A stretch of DNA of 64,000 bases from an uncultured Eubacterium sp. (GTDB lineage Bacteria; Bacillota; Clostridia; Oscillospirales; Acutalibacteraceae), in assembly GCA_900539325.1 (NCBI GenBank), contig UQCC01000002.1, positions 124,001 through 188,000 of the forward strand, written 5' to 3'. Positions 51,539 to 59,566 of the stretch are shown here, one piece after another. The position numbers were made by a program, and so were the translations under genes. Each line of letters opens with the position of its first letter. Position 1 is the first letter of the stretch. Below the pieces are notes generated by a model. It made no database searches and was not told the DNA's origin. It saw only the letters and a program-made list of their open reading frames with translations.

Positions 51539-51567
51539 ATTATATAATAGATTAATAATAAATACAA
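51539..51567 (-). promoter_or_regulatory. Predicted promoter of the vanZ-like/mtnN operon
   Basis: Minus-strand TTGTAT (51562-51567), 17 bases, TATAAT (51539-51544), back to back with the rpmH promoter. Confidence 0.6.
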
Positions 51568-51574
51568 GTTTTTG

Positions 51575-51604
51575 TTGACAAATTGACATATTTTATAATA
51601 TAAT
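51575..51604 (+). promoter_or_regulatory. Predicted strong promoter of rpmH-rnpA
   Basis: TTGACA (51575-51580), 18 bases, TATAAT (51599-51604). A second TTGACA (51583) and TATAAT (51594) overlap. The roughly 125-base leader carries small hairpins (GGCA/TGCC about 51626; CTGTGC/GCACAG at 51661-51678; AGAC/GTCT about 51695). Confidence 0.7.
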
Positions 51605-51732
51605 ATCAAGGCTAATAGTATGTGTGGCAGTATTGCCATATATCAACAAAAGCAATTTGCCTGTGCTATGCCGCACAGAGATTATAAAAGATTAAGACAA
51701 GTTTAGTCTTTGCGAAAGGTAGTGAAAAAAGA

Positions 51733-51867
51733 ATGAAGAGAACATTTCAACCAAAGAAAAGACATGCACAGAAGGTACACGGCTTCAGAAAGAGAATGTC
51801 AACAAAGAACGGTAGAAAGGTACTTGCTCGCCGTCGTGCAAAGGGCAGAAAGTCACTTTCTTACTAA
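51733..51867 (+). CDS. rpmH: 50S ribosomal protein L34
   Basis: A 44-residue, very basic ribosomal protein: MKRTFQPKKRHAQKVHGFRK, then MSTKNGRKVLARRRAKGRKS and LSY. Length and sequence match bacterial L34 almost throughout. It is the usual partner upstream of rnpA, 23 bases away. It is transcribed from a strong promoter through a hairpin-bearing leader. Confidence 0.96.
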   Translation: MKRTFQPKKRHAQKVHGFRKRMSTKNGRKVLARRRAKGRKSLSY

Positions 51868-51890
51868 TTAGCAAGTAAAGGAACGGTTTT

Positions 51891-52232
51891 GTGAAAGGTC
51901 AAACCTTAAAAGAAAATAAGGATTTTCGCAGATTGTATTACAGAGGCAAAAATGAGGCAAGCGCCGCACTTGTAACCTACGGTATGAAAAGCCGTGGGGA
52001 CGGTGTTCGTTACGGAATAACCACAAGCAAGAAAATAGGCGGTGCGGTTGAGCGTAATCGTGCCCGTCGTGTTATTCGGGCAGCCTTTAGGAATATTGAG
52101 CCGCAAATCAACGGCAGTTGGGATTTTGTTTTTGTTGCAAGAACGAGGACAACCAAGTGCAAAGAAGATGTTGTGGAGAGGGCTATGCTCGCTCATATGA
52201 AAGCAATGGGTGCGGTGGATGAAGAAGATTAA
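51891..52232 (+). CDS. rnpA: Ribonuclease P protein component
   Basis: Protein subunit of RNase P, which trims the 5' ends of tRNA precursors. The 113 residues begin with GTG (AAAGGA upstream) and contain LKENKDFRRLYYRGK and the RNA-binding RNR motif in VERNRARRVIRAAFR (about residue 53). It overlaps yidD by 14 bases. The rpmH-rnpA-yidD-yidC-jag order is standard for Firmicutes. Confidence 0.94.
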   Translation: MKGQTLKENKDFRRLYYRGKNEASAALVTYGMKSRGDGVRYGITTSKKIGGAVERNRARRVIRAAFRNIEPQINGSWDFVFVARTRTTKCKEDVVERAMLAHMKAMGAVDEED

Positions 52233-52485
52233 CGCTTTTATCAAAAAGATTATGATATTTTTGATAAGGACCTATCAGGTAACTCTGTCGCCGAGATTTT
52301 CGCATGGGTCGTGCAGATACACGCCCACCTGCTCGCAGTACGCTATCGAGGCAATACAAATCCACGGAATATTCAAAGGCAGTTTGCTTGCCGCAAGAAG
52401 GATATTGCGTTGTAATCCGTTTTTTAAGGGCGGCTACGACCCTGTTCCGATGAAAAAAACAAAACAAGAGGACAATTATCGGTGA
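52219..52485 (+). CDS. yidD: Membrane protein insertion efficiency factor YidD
   Basis: An 88-residue membrane-associated protein that assists YidC-dependent insertion. It has an amphipathic N-terminus, then TYQVTLSPRF, CRYTPTCSQYAIEAI and the tail RRILRCNPFFKGGYDPVP, all family hallmarks including the conserved Cys residues. I favour ATG 52219; a GTG at 52210 is also in frame. Its stop overlaps the yidC start (GTGA). Confidence 0.9.
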   Translation: MKKINAFIKKIMIFLIRTYQVTLSPRFSHGSCRYTPTCSQYAIEAIQIHGIFKGSLLAARRILRCNPFFKGGYDPVPMKKTKQEDNYR

Positions 52486-53474
52486 TAACAACTATTACTA
52501 TGGCTGTATCGAACGGTATGGGTTTGTTTAAACCTCTTTACTGGTTGTTCGGTAAGTGTATGGAAGGTTTGTTGATGCTTTTCAACGACCAATATTTCCT
52601 TGCTCTTATTGTGTTTACCATCATCACCCGTTTGATATTGTTACCATTTAACCTCAAACAGCAAAAAACAATGGCTAAGACCTCCCGTCTTCAGCCGAAA
52701 ATTCAAAAAATTCAAAAGAAGTACGCAAATTCAAACGACCCTAAAGATCGCCAGAAGATGCAGGAGGAAATGCAGGAACTTTACAATCGTGAAGGTCACA
52801 ATCCTATGAATATGGGCTGCGGTCCTATGGTCTTTCAAATGGTATTTTTGATGGGTATTATCGGTATTATTTACTATCCTATCCAATATATCATCGGCAT
52901 TGATATTGCGTCAAACAGTGATGCGATTTTCAAAGCGCTCAACAAGGTGCACGAGATTAAGGGCAATTATTTCCAGATAGAAATTCTTCAAAACTTTGAG
53001 ATTTACAGAGATGTGCTTGCAAAGAAGTTCCCTGAACTTTTCACTGAGGCAAAGCTTAATGCGATTGCCGACTACAAGGCACATATGTTTATCGGCAACC
53101 TTGATATGACTCAAATTCCGAGCATCAAGGACTGGAAAAATCCTATAATCATCATTCCTATTCTTTGTTTGGTAACTTCTTTTGGCTCAACACTGTTGTC
53201 ACAGCAGATTCAGAAAAAGCAAAATCCGGCAGCTGCCGCACAAGGTCAGCAGATGATGATTATGATGCTTATGATGCCGTTTTTCTCTTTCTACATCTCA
53301 TTTAAGGTTTCAGCCGCAGTAGGCTTCTATTGGATTATTTCCAACATTGTGGCTACCGCACAACAGTTGTTTATGGCAAAATTCTTCCCTCCTAAGCGTA
53401 ATGTTGCCCGTCAGATGATTGAGTCAACTATCGAGCGTCGTTCGAGAGAAGAAAGTATCAAAAACACAAAATAA
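52482..53474 (+). CDS. yidC: Membrane protein insertase YidC/Oxa1/SpoIIIJ
   Basis: Inserts proteins into the cytoplasmic membrane, alone or with SecYEG. The 330-residue Gram-positive form has about five helices. The first core helix carries the functional Arg (TIITRLILLPFNLKQQ), followed by the coiled hairpin KIQKIQKKYANSNDPKDRQK and a Met-rich MMIMMLMMPFFSFYISF. It has no obvious lipoprotein signal, unlike Bacillus SpoIIIJ. The loop between helices two and three (about 150-225) is longer than usual. The start is GTG 52482, coupled to yidD, or ATG 52500. Confidence 0.92.
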   Translation: MITTITMAVSNGMGLFKPLYWLFGKCMEGLLMLFNDQYFLALIVFTIITRLILLPFNLKQQKTMAKTSRLQPKIQKIQKKYANSNDPKDRQKMQEEMQELYNREGHNPMNMGCGPMVFQMVFLMGIIGIIYYPIQYIIGIDIASNSDAIFKALNKVHEIKGNYFQIEILQNFEIYRDVLAKKFPELFTEAKLNAIADYKAHMFIGNLDMTQIPSIKDWKNPIIIIPILCLVTSFGSTLLSQQIQKKQNPAAAAQGQQMMIMMLMMPFFSFYISFKVSAAVGFYWIISNIVATAQQLFMAKFFPPKRNVARQMIESTIERRSREESIKNTK

Positions 53475-53492
53475 ATCGGAGATTTACAATAT

Positions 53493-54437
53493 ATGATTAT
53501 TGAAAGAATCGGTTCCGGCAAGACTTTAGAGGACGCAGTATCTGCCGCAAAAGCAATGCTTAATGCTCCGGCAGGTGCCGAAATCAAAACCGAGGTGCTC
53601 CAAACAGGAAGCAAAGGTTTTTTAGGCTTCGGCAAAAAGGACTTTGAAGTTAAGGTATCTTTTGATGACGGCAAACGCCCTGAAAAGGCAAAGAAGCCGA
53701 CACCTGAAAAGAAGCCTGCTCAAAAGCCGGCACAAAAAAAGCAAGCCGCTTTGAAAAAACCTCAGGCTCCAAAAAAGCAGGATGCTCCGGCAAAGACTGC
53801 TCAGCCACAAGAGGCAAAGAGCGAGCAACCTAAAAAGGATTACCCAAAGAGTGTTGACCTTGAATATGCAAAGAGCTACTTTTTGACAATTCTTGATGGG
53901 TTAAAAATTGTTGACCCAAAGATTGAAGCATCTTATGCAGAAGGCGTTGTAACCATCGACCTTGATTGTGAAGATTACGGCATTGTAATCGGTCACAGAG
54001 GCGAAACACTCGACAGTATTCAGTATCTTCTTTCTCTTGTTATCAAGAAGAGCACTATGGAATATGTCAGAGTGGTAATCAATGTAGGCAATTATAGAGA
54101 AAAGAGAGCTATGACTCTCTCAAATCTTGCAAAGAAAAATGCTCAAAGAGTTCTTCGCACAGGCAGAAGATACACATTTGAGCCTATGAATCCTTACGAG
54201 AGAAGAATTATCCACACAGCTGTGCAGGAAATTGAAGGTGTTGAATCACGCTCAATAGGATATAATCAGGACAGAAGAGTTGTTCTTGAGCCGACAGGCG
54301 GTGTGAGCAGAAGCACAGGCGGCAACTATCGCAGAGGCGGCAGAAGCCAGGCTGTTACAAAGGCTCCGGAAAATCACACACCAAAGGCTGACAGAGCAGA
54401 TTTGCCAAAGTTCGGCAAGATTGAAGTGAATAAATAA
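53493..54437 (+). CDS. jag: RNA-binding protein Jag/KhpB (EloR)
   Basis: RNA-binding regulator of cell elongation and partner of KhpA in Gram-positive bacteria. The 314 residues have a Jag N-terminal domain (SGKTLEDAVSAAKAML, GSKGFLGFGKKDFEV), a Lys/Pro/Ala/Gln-rich linker (about 60-125), a type II KH domain with IVIGHRGETLDSIQYLLSLV (about 165) and an R3H domain (NPYERRIIHTAVQEIEGVES, about 233). The C-terminal tail is Gly/Arg-rich (GGNYRRGGRSQ). It lies 18 bases after yidC and ends the first part of the cluster at a terminator. Confidence 0.93.
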   Translation: MIIERIGSGKTLEDAVSAAKAMLNAPAGAEIKTEVLQTGSKGFLGFGKKDFEVKVSFDDGKRPEKAKKPTPEKKPAQKPAQKKQAALKKPQAPKKQDAPAKTAQPQEAKSEQPKKDYPKSVDLEYAKSYFLTILDGLKIVDPKIEASYAEGVVTIDLDCEDYGIVIGHRGETLDSIQYLLSLVIKKSTMEYVRVVINVGNYREKRAMTLSNLAKKNAQRVLRTGRRYTFEPMNPYERRIIHTAVQEIEGVESRSIGYNQDRRVVLEPTGGVSRSTGGNYRRGGRSQAVTKAPENHTPKADRADLPKFGKIEVNK

Positions 54438-54444
54438 GCAGGTG

Positions 54445-54499
54445 AAAGGTGCAGTGTACTAACCATATTTTTATGGGTTTTGGTATTTGCACCTTTTTT
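54445..54499 (+). terminator. Intrinsic terminator after jag
   Basis: AAAGGTGCA pairs with TGCACCTTT (54445-54453 with 54488-54496), with an inner AACC/GGTT stem and a terminal T-run (54494-54499). The following mnmE has no clear promoter in the 30-base remainder. Confidence 0.75.
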
Positions 54500-54528
54500 G
54501 CATAAATTTTTAGGAAGTGGGAGAGAGT

Positions 54529-55890
54529 ATGTCAACTATTGCGGCAATAGCAACCGGTAACGCAGCAGGCGGAATCGGTGTAATCAGAATAAGCGGTGAC
54601 GAGGCAACAAAAATTGCGGACAGAGTTTTTAAGCCTATGGACGGCAGTGCTCTTTCGGACCTCGGCGGATACAGAGCAAAGTTTGGCAATGTTATAATCG
54701 GCGGTCAGCCGAGTGACAATGCCGTTGCACTTGTGTTTAAAGCTCCAAAGTCCTACACCGGCGAGGATGTTGTGGAAATCAGCGTTCACGGCGGACTTCT
54801 TATAGTTCAAAAAACCTTGGAAGCCGTGCTTGATGCAGGTGCAAAGCCTGCCGAGGCGGGCGAATTTACAAAGAGGGCGTTCCTCAACGGCAAAATGGAT
54901 TTGACCCAGGCGGAATCGGTGGCAAGCCTTATTTCAGCACAGGGTGAAGCCGGAATGAAAGCCTCGTTTAACGCATTGCAGGGTTCTTTGAGCGATAAGA
55001 TTAATTCGGTTTTGCAAAAACTGCTTGATATGTCGGCTCTGATGTCGGCTTGGGTGGATTATCCCGACGAGGAAATCCCCGAACTTGAGGAAACCGAATT
55101 GCTTGCAACTCTAAAAGAATGTGAGGGCGAGCTTGACGAGCTTCTTCAAAATTATGACAACGGTCAAACCGTGATTGACGGAGTTGACACGGCGATTGTC
55201 GGTATGCCGAATGTCGGCAAAAGCAGTTTGATGAATATGCTTGTAGGCAGGGACAAGAGCATTGTTACTCAAATCGAGGGCACAACCCGTGACATTGTTG
55301 AGGAGAGCGTTCGCCTGGGCGACCTTGTTCTTCATCTGCGTGACACGGCAGGTCTGCGTGAAAGTGACGATGTGGTGGAAAGCATCGGAATTGACAAGGC
55401 GTATAAGGCGCTTGACGATGCTCAGCTTGTGCTTGCGGTTTTTGACAACAACAAGCCGCTTCAAAAGCAGGACAGAGAAATTCTTGAAAAGGCAAAAAGC
55501 AAGCCTGCCGTTGCGGTCATCAACAAGGTTGACCTTGAACAAAGGCTTGAAACAGACGAGATAGAAAACGCATTTGCAAAGGTGGTTTACATCTGCGCAA
55601 AGGAGAATAAGGGTCTGAAGGAGTTGTCTTCGGCAGTTGAGGAACTTTTGGGTGTTCAGGATTTTGACGCCGGTGCACCGATTTTGGCTAATCTTCGCCA
55701 AAGGCAGAATTGCCAAAATGCAAAAGAAAGCATAAGCGAAGCAATCAGCGGAGTTGAGATGGGCGTGACCTACGACGCCGTTAATGTTATGGTTGACAGT
55801 GCGGTTGAGGAGCTTCTCTCTTTAACAGGCAAAAAGGCAACAACAGAAGTTGTTAATAATATTTTCAGCAAGTTTTGTGTCGGAAAGTAA
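54529..55890 (+). CDS. mnmE: tRNA modification GTPase MnmE
   Basis: With MnmG it makes the (carboxymethyl)aminomethyl group at U34 of certain tRNAs. The 453-residue protein has the folate-binding N-terminal domain (IAAIATGNAAGGIGVIRISG) and a GTPase domain with GMPNVGKSSLMN (about residue 225), EGTTRDIVEE, DTAGLRESDDVVE and NKVD. It ends FCVGK, the conserved catalytic Cys motif. I chose ATG 54529 after GGGAGAG. Synteny with mnmG and rsmG is standard. Confidence 0.96.
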   Translation: MSTIAAIATGNAAGGIGVIRISGDEATKIADRVFKPMDGSALSDLGGYRAKFGNVIIGGQPSDNAVALVFKAPKSYTGEDVVEISVHGGLLIVQKTLEAVLDAGAKPAEAGEFTKRAFLNGKMDLTQAESVASLISAQGEAGMKASFNALQGSLSDKINSVLQKLLDMSALMSAWVDYPDEEIPELEETELLATLKECEGELDELLQNYDNGQTVIDGVDTAIVGMPNVGKSSLMNMLVGRDKSIVTQIEGTTRDIVEESVRLGDLVLHLRDTAGLRESDDVVESIGIDKAYKALDDAQLVLAVFDNNKPLQKQDREILEKAKSKPAVAVINKVDLEQRLETDEIENAFAKVVYICAKENKGLKELSSAVEELLGVQDFDAGAPILANLRQRQNCQNAKESISEAISGVEMGVTYDAVNVMVDSAVEELLSLTGKKATTEVVNNIFSKFCVGK

Positions 55891-55902
55891 TTGTGGTGAA
55901 AT

Positions 55903-57774
55903 ATGGAATATTTTGGCGGAAAATATGATGTAATAGTTATCGGTGCAGGTCACGCAGGAATAGAAGCGGCACTTGCATCGGCACGGCTCGGCGTAAAAAC
56001 CGCCGTGTTTACAATAAATTTGGACTGGGTCGGCAATATGCCGTGCAATCCGTCTATCGGCGGAACGAGCAAAGGCCACCTTGTCAGAGAAATTGACGCT
56101 CTCGGCGGTGAAATGGGCAAGGCGGCGGACAAATATTCGCTCCAAAGCAGAATGCTCAACCTCGGCAAAGGTCCTGCGGTTCACTCGCTGCGTGCACAGA
56201 TTGACAGGCGTGAATACTCGGCAGGTATGAAGCACACGCTTGAACTCACCGATAATCTCGACATTCGTCAAGGCGAAATCATCGACCTTTACAAAGATGG
56301 TGACGAGTGGGTGGTTAAGACAAGGCTTGAAGCTTTGTTCCGTGCAAAAGCCGTTATTCTTGCAACGGGTACATTTTTGGGCGGCAGAGTTTACATCGGT
56401 GATGTAACATACGAGAGCGGACCGGACGGAATGTTCCCTGCCAACGAACTCAGCAAAGCACTTTATAAACTCAACATTCCGCTTCGCAGATTTAAGACGG
56501 GCACACCGAGCCGTGTTAACAGACGAAGCATTGATTTTGATGGACTTGATGTTCAAGAGGGTGACGAGCGAACTGTTCCGTTTTCGTTTGAAACCGAGGA
56601 GCAACCGAAAAACAAGGTTGTTTGTCACATCACTTATTCAAACGAGCAGACCAAGCAGATTATTCTTGACAATCTTGACCGTTCACCGATGTACAGCGGC
56701 AAGATTGAGGGCAAAGGACCTCGTTATTGCCCAAGCTTTGAGGATAAAATCGTAAGATTTGCCGATAAGGAAAGACATCAGCTTTTCATTGAACCTTGCG
56801 GTGAAAACACCGAAGAAATGTATTTGCAAGGGCTTAGTTCTTCCCTTCCCGAAGATGTTCAGCTTGCGTTTATACACACAATCAAAGGACTTGAGCACGC
56901 TCAGGTTATGAGGGCGGCTTACGCTATTGAATACGATTGCGTTGACCCGACCGCACTTAAAGCAACACTTGAATTCCTTGATATTCCGGGGCTTTACGGT
57001 GCAGGCCAGTTCAACGGTTCAAGCGGTTACGAGGAGGCTGCGGCACAGGGACTTGTTGCCGGAATTAACGCTGCACTCAAAATCAAGGGCGAAGAACCGC
57101 TTATTCTCGACCGTGGCGGTTCGTATATCGGAACTCTTATTGACGACCTTGTTACAAAGGGTTGCTCCGATCCGTACAGAATGATGACGAGCCGAAGCGA
57201 ATACCGTTTGGTACTTCGTCAGGACAATGCGGACATTCGCCTTACTCCGACCGGTCACAAAATCGGACTTATCAGCGACGAGCGTTTTGCAAAGTTTTGC
57301 AAGAAACAGGAACTTATCAAGGAAGAGTTCAACCGTGTTAAGAATTTGTCCGTGCCGATGACCGATGAGGTTCAACAGATTTTGACCTCAAAGGGCACAG
57401 CACCGCTCAAAACAGGTTGCAAGATGATTGAGCTTTTGCGTCGTCCGCAAATCACATATGACGACTTGGCACCTATTGATACAAATCGTCCCGACCTTCC
57501 GTTTGAAGTTTTTGAACAGGTGGAAATCAGCATAAAATATGAGGGCTACATCAAAAAGCAAGAGGCTCAGATTAAAGAAATGCGTAGAATTGAGGCAAAG
57601 CAAATCCCTGCCGACATTGATTATTCCACGCTTAAAGGTTTGCGACTTGAAGCTATTGAGAAGCTGTCAAAAATTCGTCCGCAAAATCTCGGACAGGCAA
57701 GCCGTATCAGCGGTGTTAATCCTGCCGACATCACGGCGTTGAATATTATTTTGGAGAGTATGCACAATGATTGA
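55903..57774 (+). CDS. mnmG: tRNA uridine-34 carboxymethylaminomethyl synthase MnmG
   Basis: FAD-dependent partner of MnmE in wobble-uridine modification. The 623 residues show the FAD motif VIGAGHAGIEAALASARLG, CNPSIGGTSKGHLVREIDAL with the first active Cys, VILATGTFLGGR, RFKTGTPSRVNRRSIDF and the C-terminal helical domain that contacts MnmE. Full family length. It follows mnmE by 12 bases, and its last eight bases overlap rsmG. Confidence 0.96.
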   Translation: MEYFGGKYDVIVIGAGHAGIEAALASARLGVKTAVFTINLDWVGNMPCNPSIGGTSKGHLVREIDALGGEMGKAADKYSLQSRMLNLGKGPAVHSLRAQIDRREYSAGMKHTLELTDNLDIRQGEIIDLYKDGDEWVVKTRLEALFRAKAVILATGTFLGGRVYIGDVTYESGPDGMFPANELSKALYKLNIPLRRFKTGTPSRVNRRSIDFDGLDVQEGDERTVPFSFETEEQPKNKVVCHITYSNEQTKQIILDNLDRSPMYSGKIEGKGPRYCPSFEDKIVRFADKERHQLFIEPCGENTEEMYLQGLSSSLPEDVQLAFIHTIKGLEHAQVMRAAYAIEYDCVDPTALKATLEFLDIPGLYGAGQFNGSSGYEEAAAQGLVAGINAALKIKGEEPLILDRGGSYIGTLIDDLVTKGCSDPYRMMTSRSEYRLVLRQDNADIRLTPTGHKIGLISDERFAKFCKKQELIKEEFNRVKNLSVPMTDEVQQILTSKGTAPLKTGCKMIELLRRPQITYDDLAPIDTNRPDLPFEVFEQVEISIKYEGYIKKQEAQIKEMRRIEAKQIPADIDYSTLKGLRLEAIEKLSKIRPQNLGQASRISGVNPADITALNIILESMHND

Positions 57775-58471
57775 TAAAAATCGACTTTGCTCCCTTGCAA
57801 AAGAAAACGGAATAATTCTTGACGACACGGCACTTGACCGCTTTGACACCTATGCCGAACTTTTGGTGGAGTGGAACGGCAAGATGAACCTGACCGCCAT
57901 TACCGAACCTGAGGAAATTGAGGTTAAACATTTTCTCGATTGCCTTATGCTTCCTAAGTATTTCAACCTTGATAATATCCAAACGGTTATTGATGTGGGT
58001 GCAGGTGCAGGCTTTCCGAGTGTTCCGTTACTCATCTATAAGCCTGATTTGTGTCTAACAATGATGGACGCAATTAACAAAAGATTAACATTCTTGGATA
58101 CAGCCGTTCACGCTCTCGGACTTGAAGCACAGCTCATTCACGAGCGTGCAGAAGCCGCAGGACAAGACGAAAATTACCGTGAAATGTTCGATTTGGCTAC
58201 CGCAAGAGCCGTTGCACCGATGAATGTGCTTGCAGAATACTGCTTGCCGTTTGTTAAGGTCGGCGGATATTTTGTTGCACTTAAAGGAAGCAATGACGAC
58301 ACGGAAGAAGCAAAAAATGCTATTGCTACCCTCGGCGGCGAAATCGTTGATAACATTTCATATAAACTCAACGGTACAGAACCACGCTCAATAGTTGTAA
58401 TAAAAAAAATATCGCAAACTCCGACACAGTTCCCTCGCAAGTCCAAAAAAATATCAACAAAACCATTGTAA
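57767..58471 (+). CDS. rsmG: 16S rRNA (guanine527-N7)-methyltransferase RsmG
   Basis: Methylates G527 of 16S rRNA using S-adenosylmethionine; loss gives low-level streptomycin resistance in many bacteria. The 234 residues carry WNGKMNLTAITEPEEIEVKH, the SAM loop VIDVGAGAGFPSVPL (about residue 74), MMDAINKRLTFLD and ATARAVAPMNVLAEYCLP. The C-terminal basic tail (PRKSKKISTKPL) is short and unusual but not disruptive. A terminator follows. Confidence 0.94.
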   Translation: MIDKNRLCSLAKENGIILDDTALDRFDTYAELLVEWNGKMNLTAITEPEEIEVKHFLDCLMLPKYFNLDNIQTVIDVGAGAGFPSVPLLIYKPDLCLTMMDAINKRLTFLDTAVHALGLEAQLIHERAEAAGQDENYREMFDLATARAVAPMNVLAEYCLPFVKVGGYFVALKGSNDDTEEAKNAIATLGGEIVDNISYKLNGTEPRSIVVIKKISQTPTQFPRKSKKISTKPL

Positions 58472-58495
58472 AATTTGACTTTATGACGAAATATG

Positions 58496-58525
58496 AGGAT
58501 TTCTCACGATGAGAAATCCTTTTCT
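58496..58525 (+). terminator. Intrinsic terminator after rsmG
   Basis: An 11-bp perfect stem AGGATTTCTCA/TGAGAAATCCT (58496-58506 with 58510-58520), a three-base loop and TTTTCTTTTT. Confidence 0.85.
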
Positions 58526-58571
58526 TTTTGCGTTGTTTATGCTAATATAAATATATCGAAAGGACAGGCTT

Positions 58572-59363
58572 ATGAACAATATCTCATATATAGCAACCGA
58601 AAAGCTGTTGCCTAATCCAAACCAACCGAGGCATCAGTTTCAATCGGAAGAAATGCTTGCACTCGCCAATTCAATAAAAGAAAACGGAATACTTCAACCG
58701 CTCCTTATTCGCAGAATGAACAATTCGGATTACTGCGAAATTATAGCAGGTGAACGCCGACTTCGTGCCGCAATTTTGGCAGGGATAGACACCGTGCCGT
58801 GCATAGAGATGGATATAGACCGAGAGCAATCGGCTGTGTACTCCATACTCGAAAATGTACAGCGTGAGGACTTGTCGTTTTTTGAGGAAGCGGCGGCAAT
58901 CGGACAGCTTATGACAGTGTTCGGAATGACCCAGCAAGACATATCAAAGGCACTCGGCAAGAGCCAATCCGCACTTTCAAACAAGGTTCGACTTCTTAAA
59001 TTGCCCGTTGATGTGCGATATTTTATTGAAAAAGAGCACCTCACCGAGCGACACGCAAGGGCACTTCTTGCCATTGAGGACGAGAAAGACATATGGAAAG
59101 TGCTCAATGTTATCAAAGAAAGACACCTTAATGTTGCCCAAACCGAAAGCTATATTGCAACATTTTATGCAAAGCCGAAGCCTAAGAAACGAACAAACCA
59201 CCCTATTTACAAGGATTTTAGAATATTTGTTAACACGGTTAACAAGGCGATTAAAACAATGCAGGACTCAGGCATAGATGCCGTGTCGGACAAAACAGAA
59301 ACCGATGACTATATTGAGTATCGAATTAAGATACCAAAGGCGGTCGGTCAAAAATCGGCTTAA
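58572..59363 (+). CDS. noc: Nucleoid occlusion protein Noc (ParB family)
   Basis: ParB-type CTPase that binds its own DNA sites and blocks division over the nucleoid. The 263-residue protein has the N-terminal ParB domain (NPNQPRHQFQSEEMLALANS, GILQPLLIRR, the CTP motif AGERRLRAA and ENVQREDLSFFEEA), a helix-turn-helix (MTQQDISKALGKSQSALSNK) and a C-terminal dimer region. The place between rsmG and parA, plus the presence of a second ParB downstream, supports Noc. No Noc-type site was recognised nearby; the parS sites fit ParB. GAAAGGA precedes the ATG. Confidence 0.85.
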   Translation: MNNISYIATEKLLPNPNQPRHQFQSEEMLALANSIKENGILQPLLIRRMNNSDYCEIIAGERRLRAAILAGIDTVPCIEMDIDREQSAVYSILENVQREDLSFFEEAAAIGQLMTVFGMTQQDISKALGKSQSALSNKVRLLKLPVDVRYFIEKEHLTERHARALLAIEDEKDIWKVLNVIKERHLNVAQTESYIATFYAKPKPKKRTNHPIYKDFRIFVNTVNKAIKTMQDSGIDAVSDKTETDDYIEYRIKIPKAVGQKSA

Positions 59364-59411
59364 AATGGGTAAAACCATTTTAAACATATTCTCCTCTTTT
59401 CATCACAGCGG

Positions 59412-59438
59412 AACGGACAGGTTATGCCTGTCCGTTTT
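59412..59438 (+). terminator. Intrinsic terminator after noc
   Basis: AACGGACAGG pairs with CCTGTCCGTT (59412-59421 with 59427-59436), a five-base loop, then a short T-run. Confidence 0.75.
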
Positions 59439-59442
59439 GCGT

Positions 59443-59458
59443 TGTTTCACATGAAACA
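59443..59458. promoter_or_regulatory. parS: parS centromere site 1
   Basis: TGTTTCACATGAAACA differs from the bacterial parS consensus TGTTTCACGTGAAACA at one position and is a perfect palindrome. It is the expected loading site for ParB. Confidence 0.9.
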
Positions 59459-59476
59459 TTTAAAGCCACATATTGA

Positions 59477-59492
59477 TGTTTCACGTGGAACA
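59477..59492. promoter_or_regulatory. parS: parS centromere site 2
   Basis: TGTTTCACGTGGAACA differs from consensus at one position. It lies 34 bases from site 1 and 17 bases before the parA -35 box, so ParB loaded here could affect parA transcription. Confidence 0.9.
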
Positions 59493-59509
59493 TACACCAT
59501 ATATTCACC

Positions 59510-59538
59510 TTGATATATAATCTGTATAGTAGTATAAT
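59510..59538 (+). promoter_or_regulatory. Predicted promoter of parA
   Basis: TTGATA (59510-59515), 17 bases, TATAAT (59533-59538). GAGGTGA precedes the start codon at 59567. Confidence 0.7.
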
Positions 59539-59566
59539 AATATCAGTAAACAAATGAGGTGACTTT

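Noticed and set aside
59411..59440. The GGACAGG palindrome after noc as a third protein-binding site
   Set aside because: Its T-run and position directly after noc fit an intrinsic terminator, and it does not match parS or Noc-site consensus.
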